From Chitinophaga rhizosphaerae (GTDB lineage Bacteria; Bacteroidota; Bacteroidia; Chitinophagales; Chitinophagaceae): a DNA stretch of 64,000 bases. Position 1 is the stretch's first letter. The number at the start of each line of letters is the position of its first letter. Shown in pieces: positions 34,984-45,600 of this stretch. The notes below the pieces were generated by a model. It had not been told where the DNA came from and searched no databases. It worked only from the letters and a program-made list of their open reading frames with translations. The stretch covers positions 124,001 through 188,000 of the forward strand of contig NZ_RXLO01000001.1 of assembly GCF_003958645.1 (NCBI RefSeq), read 5' to 3'. The translations under genes were made by a program, and so were the position numbers.

Positions 34984-37203
34984 TCAAAACGAAGCCTGCA
35001 ACTTCATTACCACATTCCTTCCCGGACTGCTGATGCCCGACGCGAATACGCGGTAATGTATGTCGAGGAGGTTTTCCAGTCCTGCCTGCACTTTCAGCCA
35101 TGGCAGCACCGGGTAGCGCGCGGAAAGGTTCAGCGTCGTCCAGGAAGGCGTGCCATCGGGCGTTGCGTAGACGAGGTTGTCTTCGCCGTTGGGATTGTAA
35201 TTTTTCACTTTCTTCCAGCCGTTGAAAAGCACGTAACCTTCCGTCTCCAGCTGCTTCCAGCCGAATTGAACGCCGGCTTTGCCGAATACGGGAGGGATGT
35301 GGTCCATGGGCATACGGTCGCCTTTCGCATCCGTGTACCTGCCATGCGTATACGTGACGTTGCCATATGCGCGGAGGCGGGGAAGCAGTTGCCATTGCGC
35401 CGCAGCCTGGAAGCCCGAAATCGTAGCCTTGGCCTTGTTCTGCGCTGCAACCACAGGTGTGAGTTGTCCGTTGTATACCATGCCGGGCTTGCCGTTGAAA
35501 AGGAATGCATCCAGCACGATGGCGTTGCGCAGCAGGCTGTAGAACCCGTTCACTTCTATGAACAGCCGTTTCCCGAATTGCCGCGCCGCACCGAGGTCGA
35601 AGTTTAACGTTTGCTCGGACCGCAGATCCGGGTTGGGGACCACCAGTTGGGCGCCGCCGGCAGATTCGAAGACTTTAGCGATGTCGTCGATATTGGGCGC
35701 GCGGTAGCCGGTAGATGCATCGAACGATAGTTTGGTTTGCGCGTCGGGAAGGTAAATCAGGCCGATATTGGCGCTCCACGTTACATGCCGCTGGTCCGCT
35801 TCTGTGAAGGGAAGATGGAGGATAGACGTGTCTGCGAAGGTGCAGCGCAACGTCGTGTAGTTGGTGCGGAGGCCATCGTTGAGGATCAGTTTTCCGGGAA
35901 CGATCTTGTACAGGTGCTGTGCGTATGCGCCGAAATAATGCATGCGGTTTTGCCCGTCGGGGTACCGCGTGTCGAGCCCCGTTTGCTTTTCTCCCTGCCG
36001 GATGTTTTGCCGGAAGGCGGTGGATTGGAGGAAGTTCAGTTGTCCATCGCCGCCCACGTTGAGCTCATGTCTGCCTTTGCTTTTACGCAGATCGAGATGG
36101 AACGCGGCCACGTGGATGTTTTCGATGCGATGCTCGCGCAGCGGATTACGGTAGGCGCGCTGCATGCGGCTTTCTTCCACCGATTGATAGCTTGCCCCGG
36201 CCATCAGCTGGTCGAAGAAACCGTTCAGCCGGGAGGATTTGTATTGCCAGGCGGCCATGAGCCTGTCTTGCGGCCCGTAGTACCATTCTGCCCAGCGAAG
36301 CTTGCCGTTGCGGCGGTCCGTCAGCCGGTCGTACCGCGGGATATCGCTGCTGGTGGAATACTGGATGTTGATGAGATGTTCGTGCCCTTCTTTCGGCTGC
36401 CACCTGAATTTCTGCAACAGATCGTATTGCCGGTAACCGCTATTCCGCTGGATGCGCTCGTCTGAATTGGAAAGTACCGAATCCACCCCGTTTACGGCGC
36501 CGATGTATTGATTGCGCTTGCCCCAATCGCCGTCGTGCCGGTTGCGGCGGGCCCCCATGCGGAGGTCTCCCACATCGGAATAGGAAAACGATGTCAATGA
36601 AGCGAACTTCCGGCCGCCGGCGTTCACGTCCACATGCCCGGTGTATTCCTCATACGCGCTGCTGTAGCGGGCGGAAATGTTGGTAGAGAAACGGTGGAAC
36701 TGCGGGTCTTTCGTCCGGAAATGGATAACGCCTCCCAACGCATCGGAACCATAAATGGTGGAGGCCGGGCCGTAAATGATCTCGACTTTTTCGGTGATAT
36801 CGTCGTCGATGGTGATAACGTTCTGCAGGTGGCCCGTCCGGTAAATGGCGTTGTTCATCCGCACGCCGTCTACCACGAGGAGAATACGGCTGGCTTCAAA
36901 ACCCCTGAGCACGGGGCTTCCGCCGCCCAGCTGGCTTTTCTGCACGAAAACTTTCCCGCTTTGTTCGAGTAGCCCGCCGGTGTTGTTGGACAGTGAAGCC
37001 CTGATTTCCGGGGTGTGCATCACTTCCACTTTCTGCGCCACGAACCGGCTTTTTTCTTCGAATTTATTCGCCGTCACGATGACTTCCGCCAGCGGATGCA
37101 CGGAATCCCTGGCCGCGGGGCGGTCCTGCGCAGCAGTGCGAATTCCTGTAACGGAAAGAACGGAAGCGAGCAGCAGGGTGATATGAAAAGGAGGGTGTTT
37201 CAT
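34984..37203 (-). CDS. TonB-dependent receptor, heme/hemoglobin type
   Basis: Outer-membrane receptor of 739 residues with a signal peptide (to about residue 25), no carboxypeptidase-like extension and a short TonB-box region. The plug carries the heme-receptor signature VFVQKSQLGGGSPVLRGFEASRILLVVDGVRMNNAIYR and IYGSDALGGVIHFRTK; the barrel ends in NVVMKLQASF. The first plug part differs from SusC receptors and from the phytase receptor. It belongs to the hemoglobin/transferrin/lactoferrin group (TIGR01786-like). No iron-regulated partner is adjacent, so iron or heme uptake is an inference from the family. Confidence 0.85.
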   Translation of the reverse strand: MKHPPFHITLLLASVLSVTGIRTAAQDRPAARDSVHPLAEVIVTANKFEEKSRFVAQKVEVMHTPEIRASLSNNTGGLLEQSGKVFVQKSQLGGGSPVLRGFEASRILLVVDGVRMNNAIYRTGHLQNVITIDDDITEKVEIIYGPASTIYGSDALGGVIHFRTKDPQFHRFSTNISARYSSAYEEYTGHVDVNAGGRKFASLTSFSYSDVGDLRMGARRNRHDGDWGKRNQYIGAVNGVDSVLSNSDERIQRNSGYRQYDLLQKFRWQPKEGHEHLINIQYSTSSDIPRYDRLTDRRNGKLRWAEWYYGPQDRLMAAWQYKSSRLNGFFDQLMAGASYQSVEESRMQRAYRNPLREHRIENIHVAAFHLDLRKSKGRHELNVGGDGQLNFLQSTAFRQNIRQGEKQTGLDTRYPDGQNRMHYFGAYAQHLYKIVPGKLILNDGLRTNYTTLRCTFADTSILHLPFTEADQRHVTWSANIGLIYLPDAQTKLSFDASTGYRAPNIDDIAKVFESAGGAQLVVPNPDLRSEQTLNFDLGAARQFGKRLFIEVNGFYSLLRNAIVLDAFLFNGKPGMVYNGQLTPVVAAQNKAKATISGFQAAAQWQLLPRLRAYGNVTYTHGRYTDAKGDRMPMDHIPPVFGKAGVQFGWKQLETEGYVLFNGWKKVKNYNPNGEDNLVYATPDGTPSWTTLNLSARYPVLPWLKVQAGLENLLDIHYRVFASGISSPGRNVVMKLQASF

Positions 37204-37372
37204 CGGGTTGTTGTATATCGGGATGTTGAAGTATATCCATGGTAACTAATCTTATCGTTCGAATACACTGTTAATGCAGTACCATGCGAAATCCATGCTA
37301 CAGCTATGCGTAGCGCAAGCAGCGTCTACGGATCGCTACATCCGGCTGTTTGCTGAACTGTATTTATGACAG

Positions 37373-37403
37373 GAAAACGGGCACACCCTTCCGGGTATGC
37401 CCG
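37373..37403 (-). terminator. Terminator after the T9SS multidomain gene
   Basis: On the minus strand GGGCATACCC and GGGTGTGCCC pair around a GGAA loop, then GTTTTCC. Confidence 0.7.
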
Positions 37404-37412
37404 CTATTCTAT

Positions 37413-40400
37413 TTACCGTTGAATCACAAAGCGGGAGGTTTCCCTGCCGCCAGGCGTCTCGATGGTGAGGATGTACATGCCGTTCGGCAGCATGGCGGTA
37501 TTCAGCTGGTGGTTGGTTTGCTGAAGGATGCCGAATTGCCGCAGTTTGCCGTCCATGTTATGCACCCAGAATTTCACCGGCAGTTTCGCGCTGGCCGGTA
37601 GCTGGATGTTTACGTATTGCTGGGCGGGATTCGGGTACACGCGCACCACGGAAACCTTTTCCGCACCGGTATACAGGGAATCTTCGACAACTGCCGGCGA
37701 AGGTGCATAAACGTTGATCTCCGCCGCGCTGGCCCATGCGCCGTTGTTGGCGGCCGATAAGGTTTTCAGCCGGACGAACCGCGCGTTGCGTGCCGTGAAA
37801 TTGGCCGTACGCTCGGATTTGCCACCGGCTCCCCAGGTGCCGCTGGCTGCGGCGGTGCCCCAGTTTACGCCATCTGAACTGGTGTAGATTTCATACCCGG
37901 TGATCGTGCCGTTGGTGCCGGCATCCTGTCTCGGAAGGTACCCGATCCTGCCGATGGTGGCGCAGGCGCCGAGGTCGATATGCAACTCGTGCGGATGGGT
38001 GGGCGTGGAAGTAGACCAGGTGGTATGCCAGTAAGTACCGGTATTGCCGTCGATCGCGTGGATGGCATGGCCGTTATTCGCGCCTTCGCCGGTGAGCTCT
38101 TCGGAGGATACGAACTTCACGCTCCAGTTGCTCTTGGCAGGAACGGTGCCGCCGCCGCAGGCGGGGGCGGAGATGATATCGAACCGCCATTTCTGCGAGG
38201 CGAGGCCGGCATCCGCGCCGATCTGCACATTCGCATTATCCGCATTGGCGCCGCCCGCCACTTCCATGACTTTGGTAAGGTCGTTGGCCACTTGCAGCTG
38301 ATAGAGCCCGCCGCCGACGTTGACGATCTTCCAGCGCTGGGAGTTGCCGGTATGCTCGGCGTACATCTGCACATTGGTGCCGTTCGCCGTTCCGTTGGCA
38401 TATACGTCCAGCGATTTGCCGGAAACGTGCTGTGGCTTCAGGTTGTAATAGCCGCTGCCGACGTTGATGAGGCGCCAGCGCTGGTAGTTGGCGCTGTTGT
38501 CGGTCAGGATATTTACGTTGGTTTCATCCGCCGTTCCACCGCCCGTTACGTTGAGGTTGCGCGTGAGGCCATGGCTGGGCTTGAGTTCGTAGATGGCGCT
38601 GTCGATCAGCCCGTTGCCGCCCGTAATGGTGATGAAATTCGTTTTGGTAAGACTGTTGTTGCCCTGGTCGTCCGTCACCGTGAGCGAAACGTTGTACTGC
38701 CCGGGAGCGCTGTACACCACTTTCGGGTTGCGGGCGGTAGACGTTGCGGGCGAACCGCCGGGGAAGCTCCAGCTGTAAGCTGCGCTGGTTACCTGTTGCG
38801 CGGAATTGTTGTAATAGCGCGCGGTATCGCCGACGGTTTTGGTGGGCGCGTCTACGGCGATGAGGGCTTCCGGGGGCGAGGTTTCGTAAAGGTCGCTCGC
38901 CCACACGCTGCGGTTGGTGCCGTTGATGAGCTTGGCGTCTTTATAATCGATCGCCAGGCGGGTGCAGAACGTGAGCGCGGGAAGGCCCTGGTTGAAAAGG
39001 ACCCAATCTGACATGGTGTTATTGCGGTAATAAACCGACCGTTTCGTGCCGATATACACGCCGCCATCGGTGCCCCGCTGGTGGAGGATTTCCGTCACCT
39101 GCTCGCCGTTCAGCAACGTGGTACTGAGGTTGGTCCAGGAAGCGCCGCCGTCGGTGGATTTATATACTTTCTGGCCGTCTACGGTAGAATTCACGCGCGC
39201 CACCCAAATGTGATCCGGGTTGGTAGCGCTGATGGTGATGTCGAACGCGACGCCGCTGCTGGAAAGCCCTGTGGGCGTTACGTCCGTCCAGCTGCTGCCG
39301 CCGTTCGTGCTTTTCATTACTTTCTTCGCCGTGCCCAGCGTAGCGGCGTACATGACGGAAGGATTGCGGTACCCCACGGCAATGCAGCCTATCTTCTCCC
39401 CGAAATCATACACCGAAGAATAGGTAGCGCCGTGATCGGTCGACTTCCACAGCGCATTGCCTTCTCCCAGCCAGATCGTGTTGTAATATTGCGCATCCCA
39501 GATAATGTCGCTGCTTTGGCCGATGGTATAGGAACGGTTGGGGAGTTTGCCATTGGGGAGATTGATGGGAGCGGTGCTCCTGCTGCCCGTCAGCTGTTTC
39601 CTGCCGTAATCGAACACTACGATGCGATCGTTGGCGTAGGAAACGGCGCCGAGGTAGTTGTCGCCCCCGCCGGTACTGATCCAGCCGTCGGTATAGGTGT
39701 TATTATCCTTCAGCAGCGTGCCATTGTGATACGTGCCGCCTACCATCACGTTGTTGCCTTCCCAGTTGCCGACGCCGAATCCCCAGAAATCCGTCCCCTT
39801 GATACCTTTCATGCGTATCTGGAAGTTGGCGCCGCCATCGTTGCTGTAGAAAATACCGCCGTCGCAGGCAACCCAGAGATCGCTGCCGTAAAAGCGGATG
39901 TCGTGAATGTCTGCATGCACGTAGTTCACTTTGTTGGAATGGCTCCATTTGGCCGGACAGGTCCAGTTCACACCGCCGTCGGTACTTACCCAGCGGTTCA
40001 CGGCGCCGAGCTGGATGTTGTTGGCGTTGGCGGGGTCTACGTCGAGCGCGAGGTCGTAGTAATACTGACCGCCGTCATCGGAGCCGTCGTCTGCCCAGGC
40101 CATGAGGTTTTTATTGGTGGTAGCGTTCGGCACGCCGCCGGGGCCGGCGCCGCAGCAGGAGAAAGACCAGCTTTCCCCTGAATCGGTGCTTTTATAAACG
40201 CCGTACAGCCCGCTGCCGCCATTCGCCGCGCCCGTTGCGAGGGCGTATACGATGTTCGGGTTGGCCGCCGTAACGGAGATTTCCGTGCGTTTCTGTTCTT
40301 CGCCGGAAGCGGTGGGGTTGGGCCATCCCGTCGTCTTGATCGTCCAGGTGGCGCCGCCGTCGGTGCTTTTATAGAATTCGGTCTTTACGCCGGTCTGCCG

Positions 40401-41336
40401 GATGGCATACGCCGTGGTATTGCTGCCCGGTTTGAATTCCACTTCCTGGAAAACGCCGGTCATGACCCGCGTGAAATTGGCGCCTGCGTCGAGGGAGCGG
40501 TACAGCCCCTGGTTAGACGCTACGAAGAGGGTGTTGTTGAAACCCGGCCGCGATACGATGTCGTTGATGGTATGGTTCACGCTGTTGAACGTGGCATCGC
40601 CGGCCTGGGCAAAGCTCGTGCCGCCGTTGGTGCTTTTGTAGAGCCTGCTGGCGCCGCCGAAATATACGATGTCCGCATTCAGCGCGTCGATCTCCACGCT
40701 CAGGATGCTGCTCACGAGCATGTTGTCGGTGAGGGCCGTCCAGTTGAGGCCCTTGTCCGTCGACTTGAACAATCCCGCATTGGCAGTACCGGCATACAGC
40801 ACGTTGGTGTTGCTGAGCGATTGCTCCACCGTGTACACATGTGCCGCACCGGAAGCGTAGCTCGTACCGGATGCGCCGTTGTCGAAATTGATCGGCCCCA
40901 CGCAGGTCCAGTTGGCCACGCCGCTCAGGGCGCGCAGCTGTGCGGCTTCGCCCGAACGCTGCAGGTAAGTACGGCCGAGCTGGCGGTCTTTCTCGTTCGG
41001 GCCTTTGTCGGGCGGGGAGGAATACGGGTTGCGGCTCACTTCGCGCAGCCAGCGTTTATAATACTGCGTGTATTCGTTCTTGACGAACGGATGCGTTTCA
41101 TAATACTTCTCGAAGGCTTCCGTCACTTTATCCGGATCGGGATTTTCGCCATACATGAGCCGCACCCAGTCGGGCAGCTTCGGATTGGCGGCGTTCACCT
41201 TCATTTCCATGGATTGCGCGGAGGCAGATCGCCATACTGCGGAACAGAGAAACGTGGTGGCCAGGATGAGGGCCTGTAATAAAAAGGACAGGGTTCGGCG
41301 CGTTCGCATGGAACGGCGCAGGGCTTTGTAGACCAT
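37413..41336 (-). CDS. T9SS-exported multidomain protein: Asp-box propeller, PKD, ricin, discoidin
   Basis: A secreted 1307-residue protein; ATG at 41309 is an alternative start with a more typical signal peptide. Residues about 140-820 carry many Asp-box (BNR) motifs of the type STDGGxxW (KSTDGGATW, KSTNGGSSW, YSNDGGANF), as in sortilin-type and GH74-like propellers. A PKD domain (about 822-905) precedes a ricin-type trefoil (about 915-1055, repeated QRWRLINV, QRWKIVNV, QKWRFDII) and a discoidin (F5/8C) domain (about 1068-1212, ending AEINVY). The C-terminus is a T9SS type A sorting domain (VRVYPNPAQQYVNIQLP...GMYILTIETPGG). It likely binds polysaccharide; no catalytic residues assigned. Confidence 0.88.
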   Translation of the reverse strand: MVYKALRRSMRTRRTLSFLLQALILATTFLCSAVWRSASAQSMEMKVNAANPKLPDWVRLMYGENPDPDKVTEAFEKYYETHPFVKNEYTQYYKRWLREVSRNPYSSPPDKGPNEKDRQLGRTYLQRSGEAAQLRALSGVANWTCVGPINFDNGASGTSYASGAAHVYTVEQSLSNTNVLYAGTANAGLFKSTDKGLNWTALTDNMLVSSILSVEIDALNADIVYFGGASRLYKSTNGGTSFAQAGDATFNSVNHTINDIVSRPGFNNTLFVASNQGLYRSLDAGANFTRVMTGVFQEVEFKPGSNTTAYAIRQTGVKTEFYKSTDGGATWTIKTTGWPNPTASGEEQKRTEISVTAANPNIVYALATGAANGGSGLYGVYKSTDSGESWSFSCCGAGPGGVPNATTNKNLMAWADDGSDDGGQYYYDLALDVDPANANNIQLGAVNRWVSTDGGVNWTCPAKWSHSNKVNYVHADIHDIRFYGSDLWVACDGGIFYSNDGGANFQIRMKGIKGTDFWGFGVGNWEGNNVMVGGTYHNGTLLKDNNTYTDGWISTGGGDNYLGAVSYANDRIVVFDYGRKQLTGSRSTAPINLPNGKLPNRSYTIGQSSDIIWDAQYYNTIWLGEGNALWKSTDHGATYSSVYDFGEKIGCIAVGYRNPSVMYAATLGTAKKVMKSTNGGSSWTDVTPTGLSSSGVAFDITISATNPDHIWVARVNSTVDGQKVYKSTDGGASWTNLSTTLLNGEQVTEILHQRGTDGGVYIGTKRSVYYRNNTMSDWVLFNQGLPALTFCTRLAIDYKDAKLINGTNRSVWASDLYETSPPEALIAVDAPTKTVGDTARYYNNSAQQVTSAAYSWSFPGGSPATSTARNPKVVYSAPGQYNVSLTVTDDQGNNSLTKTNFITITGGNGLIDSAIYELKPSHGLTRNLNVTGGGTADETNVNILTDNSANYQRWRLINVGSGYYNLKPQHVSGKSLDVYANGTANGTNVQMYAEHTGNSQRWKIVNVGGGLYQLQVANDLTKVMEVAGGANADNANVQIGADAGLASQKWRFDIISAPACGGGTVPAKSNWSVKFVSSEELTGEGANNGHAIHAIDGNTGTYWHTTWSTSTPTHPHELHIDLGACATIGRIGYLPRQDAGTNGTITGYEIYTSSDGVNWGTAAASGTWGAGGKSERTANFTARNARFVRLKTLSAANNGAWASAAEINVYAPSPAVVEDSLYTGAEKVSVVRVYPNPAQQYVNIQLPASAKLPVKFWVHNMDGKLRQFGILQQTNHQLNTAMLPNGMYILTIETPGGRETSRFVIQR

Positions 41337-41572
41337 GAGGGTTCGTATTAATTGGTTGATGAATGCTTATCGTTATCTACAAACTCGGCCAGGGTTCATG
41401 TTCAAGTTGGATGCGCTATCTGACGTGACTTGCTCTAAGGGTTACAATGCATACAGTTCGGTTGACATGATGCCTCACCGGTAAAGTACTTCCCGTTACT
41501 GCAACGGGAGGTTGTATCAAATTAGGTTTTACATTTATATTACAAAGTGGGCGGAATTCACAAACTTGTTTG

Positions 41573-42475
41573 TCAGTCTTTGGTTCGGGGTATACCCTGT
41601 GCAGGGTATCCCGACTCGGAATAGGCGCGTCGGTAGGCGAGCGGACTGTACGACGTGAGGGCGCGGAATTGCCGGTTGAAGTTGGAAAGCGTCTGGAACC
41701 CGCTTTCATAGGCGATCTGGGCAACATCCATTTCTTTTTCCAGGAGGAGCTTACAGGCGTAGCCGATGCGGATCTCGCTGAGGAAATCGGAGAAGGTTTT
41801 GTTGGCGTGGGTGCGGAAATAGCGGCTGAAGGATGTGGGCGTCATGTTCGCCAGCGCAGCCGCGGCGTCCAGGCTGATCTTTTCCCTGAAATGCTGCATG
41901 ACGTAGGCGTGTACGCTGTTCATGCGCTCGGTGTCTTCGGCCTTGAGCGCGTTCGTATAGCCGGCGCCGGCCAACAGGCGGTAATTGTCGGAGTGGGACA
42001 GGAGGTTGAGCAGCTGGAGGAGCGCCAGCACCCGGTCGAAATCGCGCAGCTGCGGCAGTTCCTGCATCCGGCGCGACGCTTCCTGCTGGGTGGCTCCGGT
42101 AAACTGGATGCCCCTGGTAGATCGCGTCAGCAGTTGCCGGATGCGGAGCGATTCGTTTTTGGACAGGAGCGCCGCGCCAAGGAGGTCTTCATGAAAATAA
42201 ATCACCACGCCCTCCGTCTGCCGGCCCCGGTCTCCCTCGAAATACTCGGGGTCGCTGCGCCAGAGGTGCGGCAGGTCGGGCCCCGTAAAAACCAGGTCTC
42301 CCGGGGCAAATGGTTCCACATGATCGCCGATGAACCGCGTACCGGTGCCTTCCAGCACCACGAACAACTGGTACTCGGCATGGAAATGCCAGTTATGATC
42401 GAAATGCGGCGCATGCAAGTGCTGCACGGCAAATGCACTGTCCGGCGAAATGCGGGCTTTCTGAACGGCTTTCAT
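41573..42475 (-). CDS. AraC family regulator with cupin sensor domain
   Basis: A 300-residue transcription factor. The start at 42475 (MKAVQKARISPDSAF) is used; a TTG-based extension to 42580 adds a hydrophobic stretch unlike the family. The N-terminal cupin (NWHFHAEYQLFVVLEGTGTRFIGDHVEPFAPGDLVFTGPDLPHLW, about 30-75) senses a small ligand. The two AraC helix-turn-helix units lie at about 205-290 (LDAAAALANMTPTSFSRYFR and MDVAQIAYESGFQTLSNFNRQF). Divergent from the sugar-oxidation operon; it is probably its regulator, and the palindrome before that operon is a candidate site. Confidence 0.92.
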   Translation of the reverse strand: MKAVQKARISPDSAFAVQHLHAPHFDHNWHFHAEYQLFVVLEGTGTRFIGDHVEPFAPGDLVFTGPDLPHLWRSDPEYFEGDRGRQTEGVVIYFHEDLLGAALLSKNESLRIRQLLTRSTRGIQFTGATQQEASRRMQELPQLRDFDRVLALLQLLNLLSHSDNYRLLAGAGYTNALKAEDTERMNSVHAYVMQHFREKISLDAAAALANMTPTSFSRYFRTHANKTFSDFLSEIRIGYACKLLLEKEMDVAQIAYESGFQTLSNFNRQFRALTSYSPLAYRRAYSESGYPAQGIPRTKD

Positions 42476-42585
42476 GTTAACTGTCTTTTGTCCTGATAAA
42501 TGTAATAAATAGAAATTAATGACAAAATACAGTCTGAATCCGACATAATCGAGGAATGGCGTCTTTTTTTTAAGTTGCAATTTGG

Positions 42586-42599
42586 GTCGTAATTACGAC
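42586..42599. promoter_or_regulatory. Perfect 14-bp palindrome before the sugar-oxidation operon
   Basis: GTCGTAATTACGAC is a perfect palindrome centred 12 bases before the ATG at 42605, in the 129-base gap between divergent genes. Its position could cover the promoter or ribosome-binding region, so it could be an operator. AraC sites are usually direct repeats, so another regulator may bind here. Confidence 0.5.
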
Positions 42600-42604
42600 A
42601 GCCA

Positions 42605-45600
42605 ATGAAACTTCGATTCCACGTCTTCAGCCTGATACTGACCGCCCTGTTCCTGACGGCCTGCTCGAAAGCGCCGCAAGGGCCTTTGCAGGTGCTATTT
42701 CTCGGTCATCCGTCCACCCATCACCATTCGGAACGGTACATGCCCGTCCTGGCCTCCGCATTGGCTACGGAAGGCATTCAGTTCACCTATGCGGATAATC
42801 CGGATGTCCTGAACGAAGAAACCCTCCGGAATTTCGATGTATTGATGTTATATGCCAACCACGATTCCATCACCCCGGCCCAGGAGGCCGCGCTGCTCGG
42901 CTTCGTTCGCGGCGGCAAGGGTTTCGTTCCCGTTCACTGCGCCAGCTATTGCTTCCGCAATTCGGAAGAATTCGTGAAAATGGTAGGCGGGCAATTCAAA
43001 TCCCACGACACGGCCACGTTCAACGTCACCACACTCGATACCACGCACCCCGTCATGAAAGGCCTGCAACCCTTCACGACGTGGGACGAAACCTACGTCC
43101 ACGATCATCTTTCCGACGACAGGACGGTGCTGCAGGAGCGCCCCGAAAACGGCCGGAACGAGCCATGGACCTGGGTGAAGGAATACGGAAGCGGCCGCGT
43201 GTTCTACACGGCTTACGGGCACGATGAGCGCACCTGGTCGGCCCCCGGGTTCCTGCAATTACTGAAAAACGGCATCCTGTGGGCCGCCGGAGACAATGCC
43301 CGCGAAAACTGGGAAGCTTACCGCGCCACGATGCCCACGTTGCAGTACCGGGACGAAGCCAATATTCCCAACTACGAAAAGCGCGATCCGGCACCGCGGT
43401 TCCAGCTGCCGCTGAGCCCGGATTCCTCCGCGAAACTCATACAGGTGCCGCCGGGATTCGAACTGCAACTGTTCGCTTCCGAACCCGATATCATCAATCC
43501 CATCGCCATGGCATGGGATGAAAAAGGAAGGCTTTGGGTAATCGAAACAGTGGATTATCCCAACACCGTCCGCGACTCGGAAGGCAAAGGCGACGACCGG
43601 ATCAAGATATGCGAAGATACGGACGGCGACGGCCGGGCGGATAAGTTCACCGTTTTCGCCGATAAACTCAACATCCCCACCAGCCTCGTTTTCGCAAATG
43701 GAGGCATTATCGTTTCCCAGGCCCCGCATTTCCTATTTCTGCAGGATACCGATGGGGACGATAAAGCCGATGTCAGAAAGATATTGATCAGTGGATGGGG
43801 CACTTTCGATACGCACGCCGGCCCCTCGAACCTGCAATACGGTATGGATAACCATATCTGGGGAACGGTGGGCTATTCCGGCTTCAAAGGCAATGCCGGC
43901 GGGCAGTACCGCGAATTTTCGCAAGGGGTATACCGCTTTGAACCCAATATGTCTTCTTTCGAATTCGTAACACCGACGAGCAACAATACCTGGGGTTTCG
44001 GTTTTAACGCGGCCAACGATATTTTCGCATCCACCGCCAATAATACCCATAGCGTTTTCGTCGGTATTCCGAACGCGGCGCTCAACGGCGTGGAAGGCGC
44101 CAACATCGCCGGAAGCATGAAAATCGACGGGCACTATGCCATGCATCCCGTTACGGCGCATGTGCGGCAGGTAGACGTTTTCGGCGGATTCACCGCCGCT
44201 TCGGGACATTCGTTTTACACCGCTTCGCAATATCCGGCGGCGTATCAGTCCGTAGCGTTCGTTTGCGAGCCGACGGGGCACCTCGTGCACGTGGCGCGCA
44301 TCGAAAAAGACGGTGCCGGCTTCAAGGAAAAAGACGGCTGGAACCTGTTCGCCGCCGCGGATGAATGGGTGAGCCCGGTGGAAGCGAAAACCGGTCCCGA
44401 CGGCGTCGTGTGGGTGCTGGACTGGTATAACTTCATCGTGCAGCACAACCCCACGCCCACGGCGGAACGCGGCGGATATGCGGCCGTTAACGGAAAGGGG
44501 AATGCGTACGAAAACCCCCTGCGCGACAAAAGCCACGGCCGCATCTGGCGCGTGGTACATAAAAATGTCCAACCATCAACCAAAATACAACTCGGGAACA
44601 CCGCATCGAACCTCGATGCCCTTGGCCATGACAACCTCTTCTGGCGAATGACCGCCCAACGGCTCATCGTGGAAAAGAAAGACCCGGCCGCTTTACCGAA
44701 ACTTGCAGCACTGGCCGCGGGAAAAGCCCCCGCGGCACTGCACGCCCTCTGGGCCATCGACGGGCTTAACGCCGCAGGGCAACACCGCGCAACGGTTGAA
44801 AAAGCCCTGCGGCACGAAGATGCGTCGGTGCGCAAAGCAGCTATCCAGATCATGGCCCGCCATCGGTGGACCGACAAGCAGGTACTGGCTTCCGGCGCGC
44901 TGCACGACAGGGATGCGAACACCCGGCTGGCCGCATTCGTGGCGCTGGCGGGGATTCCGGCCTCGGATACATTGGGGCGAGCGTTGTACGGCATCAGCAA
45001 GGAGCCCGCGGTCCGCGGAGACGAGTGGCTGGCCAAGGGATTGTATGCCGCAGCGGCGCACCACCGCAAAGGGTTTATCGCCGCGTTTATGGCGGAGCAC
45101 CCCGGGTTCGGTGAAAAAACGGCGGAAACGGTGAGCCGCTCCGTCGCCGATATCGACGACACGAAATGGAAAACCATGCGGCTTCCGCAATACATCGAAA
45201 ATGCCGGCCTCTCAATCGACGGCGTCGTCTGGTTCCGCACGGTGGTGGACGTTCCGGCGGCTGCTGCAGGGAATGCCGCGACGCTTTCCCTCGGGCCTAT
45301 CGACGATTCCGATGAAACTTTCGTGAACGGGAAACCCGTCGGCAAAACGGAAAAGAAATGGGCCGAACCACGGAAGTACAGGATCCCCGCCGGCGTGCTC
45401 AAACCAGGGCGCAACGTCATTACCGTAAAAATGACCGATACCGGCGGTGGTGGCGGCATCTACGGCAAACCAGATGGTATGTACCTCGAAGCGGGCGGGA
45501 AGAAAATGCCGCTGGCGGGCGAGTGGAAGTATGATGTAGAGAAAGTGTTCAACGGCGAAGGCATCAAACTGTTCGCCGACCGCGGCCTGGCCGAAACGTT

